Source of the DNA: Brachionus manjavacas
Lineage: Eukaryota; Rotifera; Eurotatoria; Ploima; Brachionidae
Assembly: GCA_019054805.1 (NCBI GenBank)
Contig: JAHQIY010000013.1
Coordinates: 2,604,001-2,668,000, forward strand
DNA length: 64,000 bases
Direction of reading: 5' to 3'
Shown: in pieces, positions 20,487 to 31,481 of the stretch
Layout: each line of letters starts with the position of its first letter
Numbering within the stretch: the stretch's first letter is position 1
Program-made: the position numbers and the translations under genes
Notes under the pieces: model-generated
What the model saw: the letters and a program-made list of their open reading frames with translations, nothing else
What the model was told of the DNA's origin: nothing
Databases searched by the model: none

Positions 20487-23290
20487 TCTTTATGATAAAT
20501 GACCTTTTTAAGTTACAACTACTGAATATAAATAGAAGTTGTAATTTTTAAAAAAAGAGAGCTTTTTAACTTTTTATTTTTTAATATTTACTTAAAATTT
20601 ATAATAAACGTTTATTCAACTCAATTTTGTCCTTTGTCTTCTCTCTATCTCCTCTGAAGTTAATCGAAGGTATTCAGGCCAAATTCCCTAGACTAACATA
20701 CTTTTTACTGGCGAAAGTATATTACCCGTAAAAACTCTATTTAGGCTAGAGTTTAAAAAATTCTATATTATTTGTGATAAAAATTGATATTTGGATTTTA
20801 TTTGGTTCAAATCGTTAATAATTATTCTTGCTGTTCTCGTATAATGAGTAGTAGTGTATTAAATATTAATTTTCATAAAATGTGCAAAAGGTAAAATGGC
20901 AAGAACTTTAACACCTTCGAAAAAGGGCCAAAAATCCATTTTTTGACAATTTTCTAAAGGGTATGGAAGTATGAATTTTTCGAGTTTGGGAACATTTAAG
21001 ATACCAATAGATAGATCTTGGAATTTTATTGCGTTTTGCTATTACAGATCGAAAAAAGCTCAAAAAAGTCAGATAACTCAAAAAATGAGCCATAGGGAAC
21101 ACAATGTAGTCAAATTTTTATTTTTTCGATGAAAACCTTGAGCCTGCTTCATCCTCTTACACAAAATCAAAAATTTTAACCAGATGAAAGCAAAATTAAA
21201 ATTGAAATGAATTTTTTTATGTTTAAACAAAACCAAATTTATTTTTTCTTTTTAAAAATAAAATTCTATATTTTTTAAAATTTTTATTTCTACAAAACGT
21301 TTTAAAAGATGAATTTAAAATTGAAAGCTGAGAGACAAATTATTTTTTATAGTTACAATAAAAAAGATCTTAGAACCTTCAAGTCCTTCGATTACTTTTA
21401 TAAATTTTATCTTGCTATTTGATTATATTACACTTTTTCCTTCTTAATTAATTACTGTTGATTGCTCTAACTTTCTTAGTAAATACATTTCTTAATTTTT
21501 ATTGTTTTATTACTTATTTCTGAAATGGTTTCATGCACACGCTCTTACAAAAATCCAATTGTGTCATCTCTTTGGTACGAGAACAGATCTCATTTGTATT
21601 TAATAGTAAAAATAACTAAGGTATTTCATATGGTTATTTTTTCAAATTTAAGCTCTAATTTTTTCCCTTTCCAAATTATTAAATCATCTATAAGCTATTT
21701 TTTATTTTACAATAAATCACTGAAGCGATGCAGCAACACAAATTTTTTATTTTTTTACATAAATTTAAAAAAATAAAATAAAAAATGATAAAAACGATTT
21801 TTTATGTTCCCAATTTACTCAACTACGCGCGATTTATTCTGCTCATAGTTGTTGTCTTCTCAATTGCCAAGCATCCATTCAGAGCCTTTATCCTGAATCT
21901 TATCGCTGGTAATTTGGACATGATAGATGGCATATATGCGCGCTCATTCAAGCAAAGCTCTAAATTTGGTGCATTTATGGACCATGGAATGGACCGTCTG
22001 GCAACATCTATCTTATTCGTCTACTTGGCAGTCAGATACAAAAAATCTGGTATGTTTTCTTAACAGTCCAATTTGTCGAATTAGTAATGGACATCCTTAT
22101 GGCCTATCTCAAACACTACCGGTCTGTGATCAATCTATTGAGAATAAACTCAATCAATGATGACAGTCAAATTATTAATGCTTTCAGACAAGAGGTGGAT
22201 GAACAGGCCGTGGAGGAAAAAATTCTCAGTGCAAAGAGTGAAGCACATACGCACCAAAATTTGGTCAGTTTTTTGCTGCAGCTTGTTTGGTACTCTGGCG
22301 ATGCATTCTACTGGATTTTGTATTCTTACCTATTCATTGGGAAAAGAAACAATTTAATTGTAAAAAAAGGCGGAATTCTTGCTGCCTACCAGAATTTTCT
22401 TCAATCTTTTCTAGATGGTATTATAAACTTTGCCAGTAGATACTTTCCACGCGTGTTCTCGTATAATTTAGGGCTGAATTTCATTAGGATCATTTTTATG
22501 TTAGTTTTTCATTATTGCTTAGTGGGAGCTTTTTTGAAGTTTTTTTTTGATCTAGTTGATATCTATGAGACTTTTAGGGATGTGTTAATAATTGAAAATG
22601 AAAACGAGATTTTATTTGGTTCAAAAATCTCAAAGCAATGATAAAAAGAAATCAAAATTAGTTTCGAAATTTATTTTATTAAACTTTTACAAATAAAAAT
22701 ATTTATTGACTATTTTTTGTGAATAATTAAATTCTTCAATCTTTTACATTGGTGCTACGATACCTTGAATTCACCATATTTTACGTAAATTATGGTAAAT
22801 TCACGATATTTTACCATATTTACCGTAAAATATGGTAATCTAAAAAAGCGTATTTTTCGTAAAATACCGATAGTTATTGTAAAATTCAGTGAAAAAAAAA
22901 ATTTCCAAAATTTCTCTAAAAAAATCGATTTTCATGAAAAAAACTTTCTTTATGAATTTTTGAAAAAGGAAAAAAAAAAAAATGTGATTGAATTTTGTGA
23001 CAAAAATTGACGTAAAATTCGGTAAATTTTTGTAAAAAAAAAGGTAAAAAATGGTAAAATTTCAACAAAAAAGAAAAAAATGGATTTTTGATTATTTCAT
23101 TCAATTTTTTAAACAAATTATGAAAATTAATATTTAAACATTATTTACAAAATAAATTTTATTTTCTAGCTTTTTTTTGGACTTATATTTATCTTAGTAC
23201 CAAAAAATAATTATTTAGAACCAAAAATATTTATTATTAATACCAAAAAATAATCAGAAAAATACCAAAAGAAATAATAAAATACCAAAA
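20487..23290 (+). repeat. Duplicated ~2.8 kb block, copy 1 (plus orientation)
   Basis: Nearly identical to the reverse complements of 25,658-28,261 (copy 2) and 28,692-31,481 (copy 3), including non-coding flanks; differences seen are mostly one-base changes in homopolymer length. Order within the block: a sequence related to 61,030-61,170 (20,900-21,110), the PI-synthase-like gene (21,785-22,641), a GTAAAAT-rich palindromic segment (22,765-23,070) and the first part of a MULE end (from 23,179). Confidence 0.9.
21785..22641 (+). pseudogene. PI-synthase-like gene, copy 1 (one frameshift)
   Basis: Same gene as 29,318-30,175 but with 6 rather than 7 A near 22,040, which shifts frame after VRYKK; the rest continues in another frame from about 22,087 to the stop at 22,641. 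The CDP-alcohol phosphatidyltransferase motif is intact upstream of the slip. As the only damage is a homopolymer change, this may be a sequencing error rather than a true pseudogene. Confidence 0.75.
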
Positions 23291-23388
23291 AATAATTATA
23301 TAATACCAAAAATAAAAAATTTTAAAATAAAAAATTAACATAAGATAAGAAAAAAAACAATTATATTTTATATATTATCTTTTATTTT

Positions 23389-24052
23389 TCAATTATTATC
23401 ATTAATTGTTTTTTTTGGACGACCTTTTGCTCTTTTTAATGGTTGTACAACACCGTCTTCTTCTATAACTGTTTTTGGACGTCCTCTCTTTTTTTTTGCT
23501 GATTGATTATCAATACTTGTCAATACTGTATCTACTTGAAACGCAAGCGGTATGTTTGGAGATTGTAATTGTAATCGATTTTCTATCTCTTGAATATTTT
23601 CAATAAGATCTTGTTGAACATTAAATTCCATTGATTGATTTTCGATTATATTATCTTGGACATTTATATTGAAATCAAACATAGGAACAACAGAATTACG
23701 AGTTAAAGCTGATGCTGCTTTTTTAGGTCTGCCCTTTTTTCTGATACCCTCCACTGGTATGTCGACTGCTGGAAACACATTCAACCTTAGAATATTTGAT
23801 ACACCAACCACATGTTTACATAAATAAGTCTTTTGCCAGGAGTGACATAAACATTTCCTTAATTCCCCTGAGTCAAAGTTTATTTCTAAGTATTTAATTG
23901 AATAGTTCCAATGATTGTATTGATCGAACGTTGACCAATTTTGAGTAGCTTCTAAAAAGTGTTTACATTTCTGTTTATTTGCTTCTTCTGTATTTTTAGT
24001 TGAAGCGACGAGATATAGAAGCTTGTTATCAAATGTTTGATTATATAAAGTC
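23389..24052 (-). pseudogene. MULE transposase C-terminal part with SWIM zinc finger
   Basis: From about 24,052 the minus strand reads LLYLVASTKNTEEANKQK, WSTFDQYNHWNYSIKYLEI and then KCLCHSWQKTYLCKHVVG, a C-x-C...C-x-H SWIM finger typical of the C terminus of MULE transposases. The tail (23,389-23,811) has three AT-hook-like motifs (KKGRPKK, KKRGRPK, AKGRPKK), which would favour AT-rich minor-groove binding. The DDE catalytic region is absent. Confidence 0.7.
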
Positions 24053-24344
24053 TTTTGTCACACTTGGAACACTTGAAACCTAACTTTTCGCCTGATGATG
24101 ACATACTTTTATTTTTCTTTGTCCAATTATTATCGTCAATGTTACTATCAATCAATTCTTTAGTAAATTCATTGAACGTTTCATAAGTACATAGTTCTTC
24201 ATAAACTCTGTTTTTACCTCTTAATGCTTTGGTGGGACTTTCTTCGATACTAATATCATTATCATTATCGTCTTGATTTGGTTCTTGACGTTGTAAAACA
24301 GAGGTAGATGAAGAAGCAGAGTCTTGGTCTTGTTCATTTGACAT
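24053..24344 (-). pseudogene. MULE transposase N-terminal part
   Basis: Begins MSNEQDQDSASSSTSVLQ, an acidic/Ser-rich leader, then YEELCTYETFNEFTKELI and GFKCSKCDKRLY, resembling the FLYWCH/zinc-finger region at the start of MULE transposases. At about 24,052 it is joined out of frame to the C-terminal part, marking the internal deletion. Confidence 0.6.
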
Positions 24345-24399
24345 ATTGAGTTTTATTATTTTTATTTTTTTATTATTGCTTTTGGATTAATTTTGTAAA

Positions 24400-25140
24400 G
24401 ATTTATTTATTATTTTTTATTTATTTGCTTCTCTGTTCGAGCATAGGCTCCTTCAGATAAAAAAAAAAAATAAATAAAATAAAATAAAATAATTAAAACA
24501 GTTTAAAAACTTTTAAATTTTAAATAAGTTATTCTTTCATTTATGAATTAAAGGATGAGATACAAAAATAATAATTAAAGAGCTGGGAGAAAAAATAAAA
24601 AAACAAAAAAAAATAAAAAGAAAACAAAAAATATAGATAAGATCTTAAGAGTCAAAAAATTTGTATAATTAGGTAGCAGCTACATAGGGGAGTAGGATTC
24701 GTAATAAATCTAGAATCGAAGCCTCTTTGATACTCCGAAACAAGTCTTTTAGTCAATGGAACTGAATAATCAAGAGCATTACGGAGGTAATTTTCTAAGA
24801 GATTGCTTAATCTGTGGTCAATTTTACTGATATTCAATTTATTTTCTGCTTCATAGAATAATGATTCAGAGGAGGTTCTGAGAGGAAGTTTTAGAATGCA
24901 TCTAACAGCAGTATTTTGAATAACTTGTAGCTTTTGTAAACCTGATTCGGAGAATGAGTTAAGACATGGAAAATTATAATCCAGAATTGAGCTAATAAGT
25001 GCCTTGTAAAGACTAGCTAGTGTATTGTGGTTGAGCTTCCAATTTTTTGAAGACAAAATTTTTATTATATTGAGTCTATTCATGCATTTAGTCTTTACTT
25101 CTTTAATTTGTTTATCAAAGCAATTAATTGAGTACTTGGG
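24400..25140 (-). mobile_element. LINE-B copy, 5'-truncated
   Basis: Carries the RT thumb/C-terminal region (open frame 24,652-25,083: RLNIIKILSSKNWKLNHNTL, ILDYNFPCLNSFSES, PLTKRLVSEYQRGFDSRF), an in-frame upstream stretch (CFDKQIKEVKTK) and a 3' UTR ending in GGAGCCTATGCTCGAACAG (24,434-24,452). It is related to LINE-A but distinct in sequence. Inserted in the MULE. Confidence 0.8.
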
Positions 25141-25437
25141 AATTTATATTATTTTTGTGAGATGTATAGGTGAGTATAATAAGTGTCATATGTGTTAAGT
25201 ACATTAAATTATTAATTAAGTACATTATGTCAGATAAAAGCAAGTAAATTAGTTAAATTTCTTATTAAAAAAATCTGGTACTAATTGATTAGTTTTTGAC
25301 TAATTGATTTTATTTGGTTCAAAGGCAATTAATTCTGGTTTTAAGAAAATTATTTTTTATTTTTATTTTTTGGTATTAAAAATAATTAATTTTTGGTTCT
25401 AAATAACTATTTTTTGGTACTAAGATAAATAAAAGCC

Positions 25438-25657
25438 TTTTTTTTGCTTTTAAGCTGACGATAACGATATCCTTTAAAAAATAATATTTATTTTTTAAAA
25501 TAAAAAATATTCTTAGATGAAAATAAATTACCTAGTTTATATCTATATTTTCGGATTACACTACTACTTAAAGTAATTCTGAATCTTTTCTTTATTTTAA
25601 AAGAAAGTTCTGAAGAAGTGACTAAGCCAAAAAAAAGTAAAAATAATAAAAAAAAAG
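25438..25657. other. Spacer between MULE and copy 2
   Basis: AT-rich with no recognisable feature. Similarity to copy 1 stops at about 25,658. Confidence 0.4.
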
Positions 25658-28261
25658 TCATTTTTTTCTTTTTTGTTGAATTTTTACCATTTTTTTACCT
25701 TTTTTTACAAAAATTTACCGAATTTTACGTCAATTTTTGTCACAAAATTCAATCACATTTTTTTTTTTTTCCTTTTTCAAAAATTCATAAAGAAAGTTTT
25801 TTTCATGAAAATCGATTTTTTTAGAGAAATTTTGGAAATTTTTTTTTTCACTGAATTTTACAATAACTATCGGTATTTTACGAAAAATACGCTTTTTTAG
25901 ATTACCATATTTTACGGTAAATATGGTAAAATATCGTGAATTTACCATAATTTACGTAAAATATGGTGAATTCAAGGTATCGTAGCACCAATGTAAAAGA
26001 TTGAAGAATTTAATTATTCACAAAAAATAGTCAATAAATATTTTTATTTGTAAAAGTTTAATAAAATAAATTTCGAAACTAATTTTGATTTCTTTTTATC
26101 ATTGCTTTGAGATTTTTGAACCAAATAAAATCTCGTTTTCATTTTCAATTATTAACACATCCCTAAAAGTCTCATAGATATCAACTAGATCAAAAAAAAA
26201 CTTCAAAAAGCTCCCACTAAGCAATAATGAAAAACTAACATAAAAATGATCCTAATGAAATTCAGCCCTAAATTATACGAGAACACGCGTGGAAAGTATC
26301 TACTGGCAAAGTTTATAATACCATCTAGAAAAGATTGAAGAAAATTCTGGTAGGCAGCAAGAATTCCGCCTTTTTTACAATTAAATTGTTTCTTTTCCCA
26401 ATGAATAGGTAAGAATACAAAATCCAGTAGAATGCATCGCCAGAGTACCAAACAAGCTGCAGCAAAAAACTGACCAAATTTTGGTGCGTATGTGCTTCAC
26501 TCTTTGCACTGAGAATTTTTTCCTCCACGGCCTGTTCATCCACCTCTTGTCTGAAAGCATTAATAATTTGACTGTCATCATTGATTGAGTTTATTCTCAA
26601 TAGATTGATCACAGACCGGTAGTGTTTGAGATAGGCCATAAGGATGTCCATTACTAATTCGACAAATTGGACTGTTAAGAAAACATACCAGATTTTTTTG
26701 TATCTGACTGCCAAGTAGACGAATAAGATAGATGTTGCCAGACGGTCCATTCCATGGTCCATAAATGCACCAAATTTAGAGCTTTGCTTGAATGAGCGCG
26801 CATATATGCCATCTATCATGTCCAAATTACCAGCGATAAGATTCAGGATAAAGGCTCTGAATGGATGCTTGGCAATTGAGAAGACAACAACTATGAGCAG
26901 AATAAATCGCGCGTAGTTGAGTAAATTGGGAACATAAAAAATCGTTTTTATCATTTTTTATTTTATTTTTTTAAATTTATGTAAAAAAATAAAAAATTTG
27001 TGTTGCTGCATCGCTTCAGTGATTTATTGTAAAATAAAAAATAGCTTATAGATGATTTAATAATTTGGAAAGGGAAAAAATTAGAGCTTAAATTTGAAAA
27101 AATAACCATATGAAATACCTTAGTTATTTTTACTATTAAATACAAATGAGATCTGTTCTCGTACCAAAGAGATGACACAATTGGATTTTTGTAAGAGCGT
27201 GTGCATGAAACCATTTCAGAAATAAGTAATAAAACAATAAAAATTAAGAAATGTATTTACTAAGAAAGTTAGAGCAATCAACAGTAATTAATTAAGAAGG
27301 AAAAAGTGTAATATAATCAAATAGCAAGATAAAATTTATAAAAGTAATCGAAGGACTTGAAGGTTCTAAGATCTTTTTTATTGTAACTATAAAAAATAAT
27401 TTGTCTCTCAGCTTTCAATTTTAAATTCATCTTTTAAAACGTTTTGTAGAAATAAAAATTTTAAAAAATATAGAATTTTATTTTTAAAAAGAAAAAATAA
27501 ATTTGGTTTTGTTTAAACATAAAAAAAAATTCATTTCAATTTTAATTTTGCTTTCATCTGGTTAAAATTTTTGATTTTGTGTAAGAGGATGAAGCAGGCT
27601 CAAGGTTTTCATCGAAAAAATAAAAATTTGACTACATTGTGTTCCCTATGGCTCATTTTTTGAGTTATCTGACTTTTTTGAGCTTTTTTCGATCTGTAAT
27701 AGCAAAACGCAATAAAATTCCAAGATCTATCTATTGGTATCTTAAATGTTCCCAAACTCGAAAAATTCATACTTCCATACCCTTTAGAAAATTGTCAAAA
27801 AATGGATTTTTGGCCCTTTTTCGAAGGTGTTAAAGTTCTTGCCATTTTACCTTTTGCACATTTTATGAAAATTAATATTTAATACACTACTACTCATTAT
27901 ACGAGAACAGCAAGAATAATTATTAACGATTTGAACCAAATAAAATCCAAATATCAATTTTTATCACAAATAATATAGAATTTTTTAAACTCTAGCCTAA
28001 ATAGAGTTTTTACGGGTAATATACTTTCGCCAGTAAAAAGTATGTTAGTCTAGGGAATTTGGCCTGAATACCTTCGATTAACTTCAGAGGAGATAGAGAG
28101 AAGACAAAGGACAAAATTGAGTTGAATAAACGTTTATTATAAATTTTAAGTAAATATTAAAAAATAAAAAGTTAAAAAGCTCTCTTTTTTTAAAAATTAC
28201 AACTTCTATTTATATTCAGTAGTTGTAACTTAAAAAGGTCATTTATCATAAAGAATTTAAC
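25658..28261 (-). repeat. Duplicated block, copy 2 (minus orientation)
   Basis: Reverse complement of copy 1 from about 20,487 to 23,085, making a giant inverted repeat with copy 1 (arms ~2.6 kb, spacer ~2.6 kb). It lacks the ~200 bp next to the MULE end that copies 1 and 3 share. At 28,262 it abuts LINE-A ORF1 sequence (GTGGAGTTTTGG), not the LINE-B that abuts copy 1. Confidence 0.9.
26099..26954 (-). pseudogene. PI-synthase-like gene, copy 2 (two frameshifts)
   Basis: Matches copy 3 except for one T fewer in a T run near 26,370 (breaks the frame after VKK) and one A fewer near 26,206 (breaks the C terminus). The catalytic motif (minus strand, about 26,822-26,744) is intact. Both changes are in homopolymers, so either sequencing error or very recent decay. 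Confidence 0.75.
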
Positions 28262-28691
28262 TGTGGAGTTTTGGTTATCATGTCCAACATGTTTGTTAAG
28301 AACCAAGCTTGCAAAAGCTGTAATCAAAAAGGACATTTGACCCAGAGCTCTTTAGCTGAGAGGCTTAAATCGATTGAACGAGCAAAAATCGATTATAGCG
28401 AACTAGCGATTCAAGAAGAGGAAATTGAATCTGCAGGTGTTCCTCAAGGCTCAGTAATTAGTCCCCTTTTATTTAGTATATATATAAATGACATCCCCAA
28501 AAGAAACAAAACAAATAACGAATACTCTTTGCTTTTCGCAGATGATCTAGTTACATTCTTCATTTATAACAAAAAAGGGAACCCAGAAAATAAGATTAAT
28601 AAATACACCAAAGAACTAGAACAATGGCTTATTAAATGGAAAATGAAGATGTCAGTTGAAAAGTCGTGTTCAGGAGTATTCTCTAAGTACA
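28262..28691 (+). pseudogene. LINE-A fragment: ORF1 knuckle joined in frame to RT (unit 1)
   Basis: Open from 28,271: MSNMFVKNQACKSCNQKGHL from ORF1, then after IQEEEIES directly AGVPQGSVISPLLF and FADDLV of ORF2. An internal deletion has removed ORF1's tail, the endonuclease and the RT fingers. The CCHC knuckle lost its last Cys (HLTQSS versus HLTQKC). It ends at 28,691, in the middle of FSKYK, where copy 3 of the gene block begins. Confidence 0.8.
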
Positions 28692-31481
28692 AGAATATTT
28701 TTCTGATTATTTTTTGGTATTAATAATAAATATTTTTGGTTCTAAATAATTATTTTTTGGTACTAAGATAAATATAAGTCCAAAAAAAAGCTAGAAAATA
28801 AAATTTATTTTGTAAATAATGTTTAAATATTAATTTTCATAATTTGTTTAAAAAATTGAATGAAATAATCAAAAATCCATTTTTTTCTTTTTTGTTGAAA
28901 TTTTACCATTTTTTACCTTTTTTTTTACAAAAATTTACCGAATTTTACGTCAATTTTTGTCACAAAATTCAATCACATTTTTTTTTTTTCCTTTTTCAAA
29001 AATTCATAAAGAAAGTTTTTTTCATGAAAATCGATTTTTTTAGAGAAATTTTGGAAATTTTTTTTTTCACTGAATTTTACAATAACTATCGGTATTTTAC
29101 GAAAAATACGCTTTTTTAGATTACCATATTTTACGGTAAATATGGTAAAATATCGTGAATTTACCATAATTTACGTAAAATATGGTGAATTCAAGGTATC
29201 GTAGCACCAATGTAAAAGATTGAAGAATTTAATTATTCACAAAAAATAGTCAATAAATATTTTTATTTGTAAAAGTTTAATAAAATAAATTTCGAAACTA
29301 ATTTTGATTTCTTTTTATCATTGCTTTGAGATTTTTGAACCAAATAAAATCTCGTTTTCATTTTCAATTATTAACACATCCCTAAAAGTCTCATAGATAT
29401 CAACTAGATCAAAAAAAAACTTCAAAAAAGCTCCCACTAAGCAATAATGAAAAACTAACATAAAAATGATCCTAATGAAATTCAGCCCTAAATTATACGA
29501 GAACACGCGTGGAAAGTATCTACTGGCAAAGTTTATAATACCATCTAGAAAAGATTGAAGAAAATTCTGGTAGGCAGCAAGAATTCCGCCTTTTTTTACA
29601 ATTAAATTGTTTCTTTTCCCAATGAATAGGTAAGAATACAAAATCCAGTAGAATGCATCGCCAGAGTACCAAACAAGCTGCAGCAAAAAACTGACCAAAT
29701 TTTGGTGCGTATGTGCTTCACTCTTTGCACTGAGAATTTTTTCCTCCACGGCCTGTTCATCCACCTCTTGTCTGAAAGCATTAATAATTTGACTGTCATC
29801 ATTGATTGAGTTTATTCTCAATAGATTGATCACAGACCGGTAGTGTTTGAGATAGGCCATAAGGATGTCCATTACTAATTCGACAAATTGGACTGTTAAG
29901 AAAACATACCAGATTTTTTTGTATCTGACTGCCAAGTAGACGAATAAGATAGATGTTGCCAGACGGTCCATTCCATGGTCCATAAATGCACCAAATTTAG
30001 AGCTTTGCTTGAATGAGCGCGCATATATGCCATCTATCATGTCCAAATTACCAGCGATAAGATTCAGGATAAAGGCTCTGAATGGATGCTTGGCAATTGA
30101 GAAGACAACAACTATGAGCAGAATAAATCGCGCGTAGTTGAGTAAATTGGGAACATAAAAAATCGTTTTTATCATTTTTTATTTTATTTTTTTAAATTTA
30201 TGTAAAAAAATAAAAAATTTGTGTTGCTGCATCGCTTCAGTGATTTATTGTAAAATAAAAAATAGCTTATAGATGATTTAATAATTTGGAAAGGGAAAAA
30301 ATTAGAGCTTAAATTTGAAAAAATAACCATATGAAATACCTTAGTTATTTTTACTATTAAATACAAATGAGATCTGTTCTCGTACCAAAGAGATGACACA
30401 ATTGGATTTTTGTAAGAGCGTGTGCATGAAACCATTTCAGAAATAAGTAATAAAACAATAAAAATTAAGAAATGTATTTACTAAGAAAGTTAGAGCAATC
30501 AACAGTAATTAATTAAGAAGGAAAAAGTGTAATATAATCAAATAGCAAGATAAAATTTATAAAAGTAATCGAAGGACTTGAAGGTTCTAAGATCTTTTTT
30601 ATTGTAACTATAAAAAATAATTTGTCTCTCAGCTTTCAATTTTAAATTCATCTTTTAAAACGTTTTGTAGAAATAAAAATTTTAAAAAATATAGAATTTT
30701 ATTTTTAAAAAGAAAAAATAAATTTGGTTTTGTTTAAACATAAAAAAAAATTCATTTCAATTTTAATTTTGCTTTCATCTGGTTAAAATTTTTGATTTTG
30801 TGTAAGAGGATGAAGCAGGCTCAAGGTTTTCATCGAAAAAATAAAAATTTGACTACATTGTGTTCCCTATGGCTCATTTTTTGAGTTATCTGACTTTTTT
30901 GAGCTTTTTTCGATCTGTAATAGCAAAACGCAATAAAATTCCAAGATCTATCTATTGGTATCTTAAATGTTCCCAAACTCGAAAAATTCATACTTCCATA
31001 CCCTTTAGAAAATTGTCAAAAAATGGATTTTTGGCCCTTTTTCGAAGGTGTTAAAGTTCTTGCCATTTTACCTTTTGCACATTTTATGAAAATTAATATT
31101 TAATACACTACTACTCATTATACGAGAACAGCAAGAATAATTATTAACGATTTGAACCAAATAAAATCCAAATATCAATTTTTATCACAAATAATATAGA
31201 ATTTTTTAAACTCTAGCCTAAATAGAGTTTTTACGGGTAATATACTTTCGCCAGTAAAAAGTATGTTAGTCTAGGGAATTTGGCCTGAATACCTTCGATT
31301 AACTTCAGAGGAGATAGAGAGAAGACAAAGGACAAAATTGAGTTGAATAAACGTTTATTATAAATTTTAAGTAAATATTAAAAAATAAAAAGTTAAAAAG
31401 CTCTCTTTTTTAAAAATTACAACTTCTATTTATATTCAGTAGTTGTAACTTAAAAAGGTCATTTATCATAAAGAATTTAAC
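28692..31481 (-). repeat. Duplicated block, copy 3 (minus orientation)
   Basis: Same as copy 2 with an offset of 3,220-3,221 bp, so the block plus the adjoining LINE fragment form a direct tandem duplication. At its left end (28,692-28,790) it also retains about 100 bp of the MULE terminal repeat found at 23,179-23,290, showing that the ancestor of the copies already had the MULE end beside the gene. Confidence 0.9.
29318..30175 (-). CDS. CDIPT-like: CDP-alcohol phosphatidyltransferase, PI-synthase-like (intact copy 3)
   Basis: 285 residues. The CDP-alcohol phosphatidyltransferase motif is complete: D45-x2-D48-G49-x2-A52-R53-x8-G62-x3-D66-x3-D70; the Asp residues bind metal and CDP-diacylglycerol in the family. 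The start (FYVPNLLNYARFILLI) and the sequence around the motif most resemble phosphatidylinositol synthase, which makes phosphatidylinositol from CDP-diacylglycerol and inositol in the endoplasmic reticulum. Several hydrophobic segments suit a multi-pass membrane protein. It is longer than typical animal PI synthase (about 210-220 aa), with a hydrophilic insert after about residue 120 and an extended C terminus, so it may be a divergent paralog with changed substrate. Single exon; only this copy has an unbroken frame. Confidence 0.8.
   Translation of the reverse strand: MIKTIFYVPNLLNYARFILLIVVVFSIAKHPFRAFILNLIAGNLDMIDGIYARSFKQSSKFGAFMDHGMDRLATSILFVYLAVRYKKIWYVFLTVQFVELVMDILMAYLKHYRSVINLLRINSINDDSQIINAFRQEVDEQAVEEKILSAKSEAHTHQNLVSFLLQLVWYSGDAFYWILYSYLFIGKRNNLIVKKGGILAAYQNFLQSFLDGIINFASRYFPRVFSYNLGLNFIRIIFMLVFHYCLVGAFLKFFFDLVDIYETFRDVLIIENENEILFGSKISKQ

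Larger units (their letters stand above)
23179..25437 (-). mobile_element. Internally deleted MULE (Mutator-like element)
   Basis: The ends are inverted repeats of about 100 bp: left from 23,179 (GGACTTATATTTATCTTAGTACC), right read inward from 25,437 (GGCTTTTATTTATCTTAGTACC), both followed by repeated TACCAAAAAATA blocks. They are flanked by T8 runs that could be the target duplication. Inside, on the minus strand, are an N-terminal piece and a C-terminal SWIM piece of a MULE transposase; the catalytic middle is missing. A LINE-B copy (24,400-25,140) is inserted near the 5' side. Non-autonomous. Confidence 0.7.

Noticed and set aside
20908-21102. 64-codon frame (and its copies at 27,639 and 30,860)
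   Set aside because: It lies within the dispersed repeat also found at 61,030, where the frame is not kept.
21525-21776. 83-codon open frame upstream of each PI-synthase-like copy (also 26,963-27,214 and 30,184-30,435)
   Set aside because: Present three times only because the block is duplicated; Phe/Lys/Ser-rich, low-complexity translation, overlapping AT-rich leader. No family resemblance.
22792-23116. Overlapping open frames on both strands
   Set aside because: Chance frames in a palindromic poly-A/T segment.
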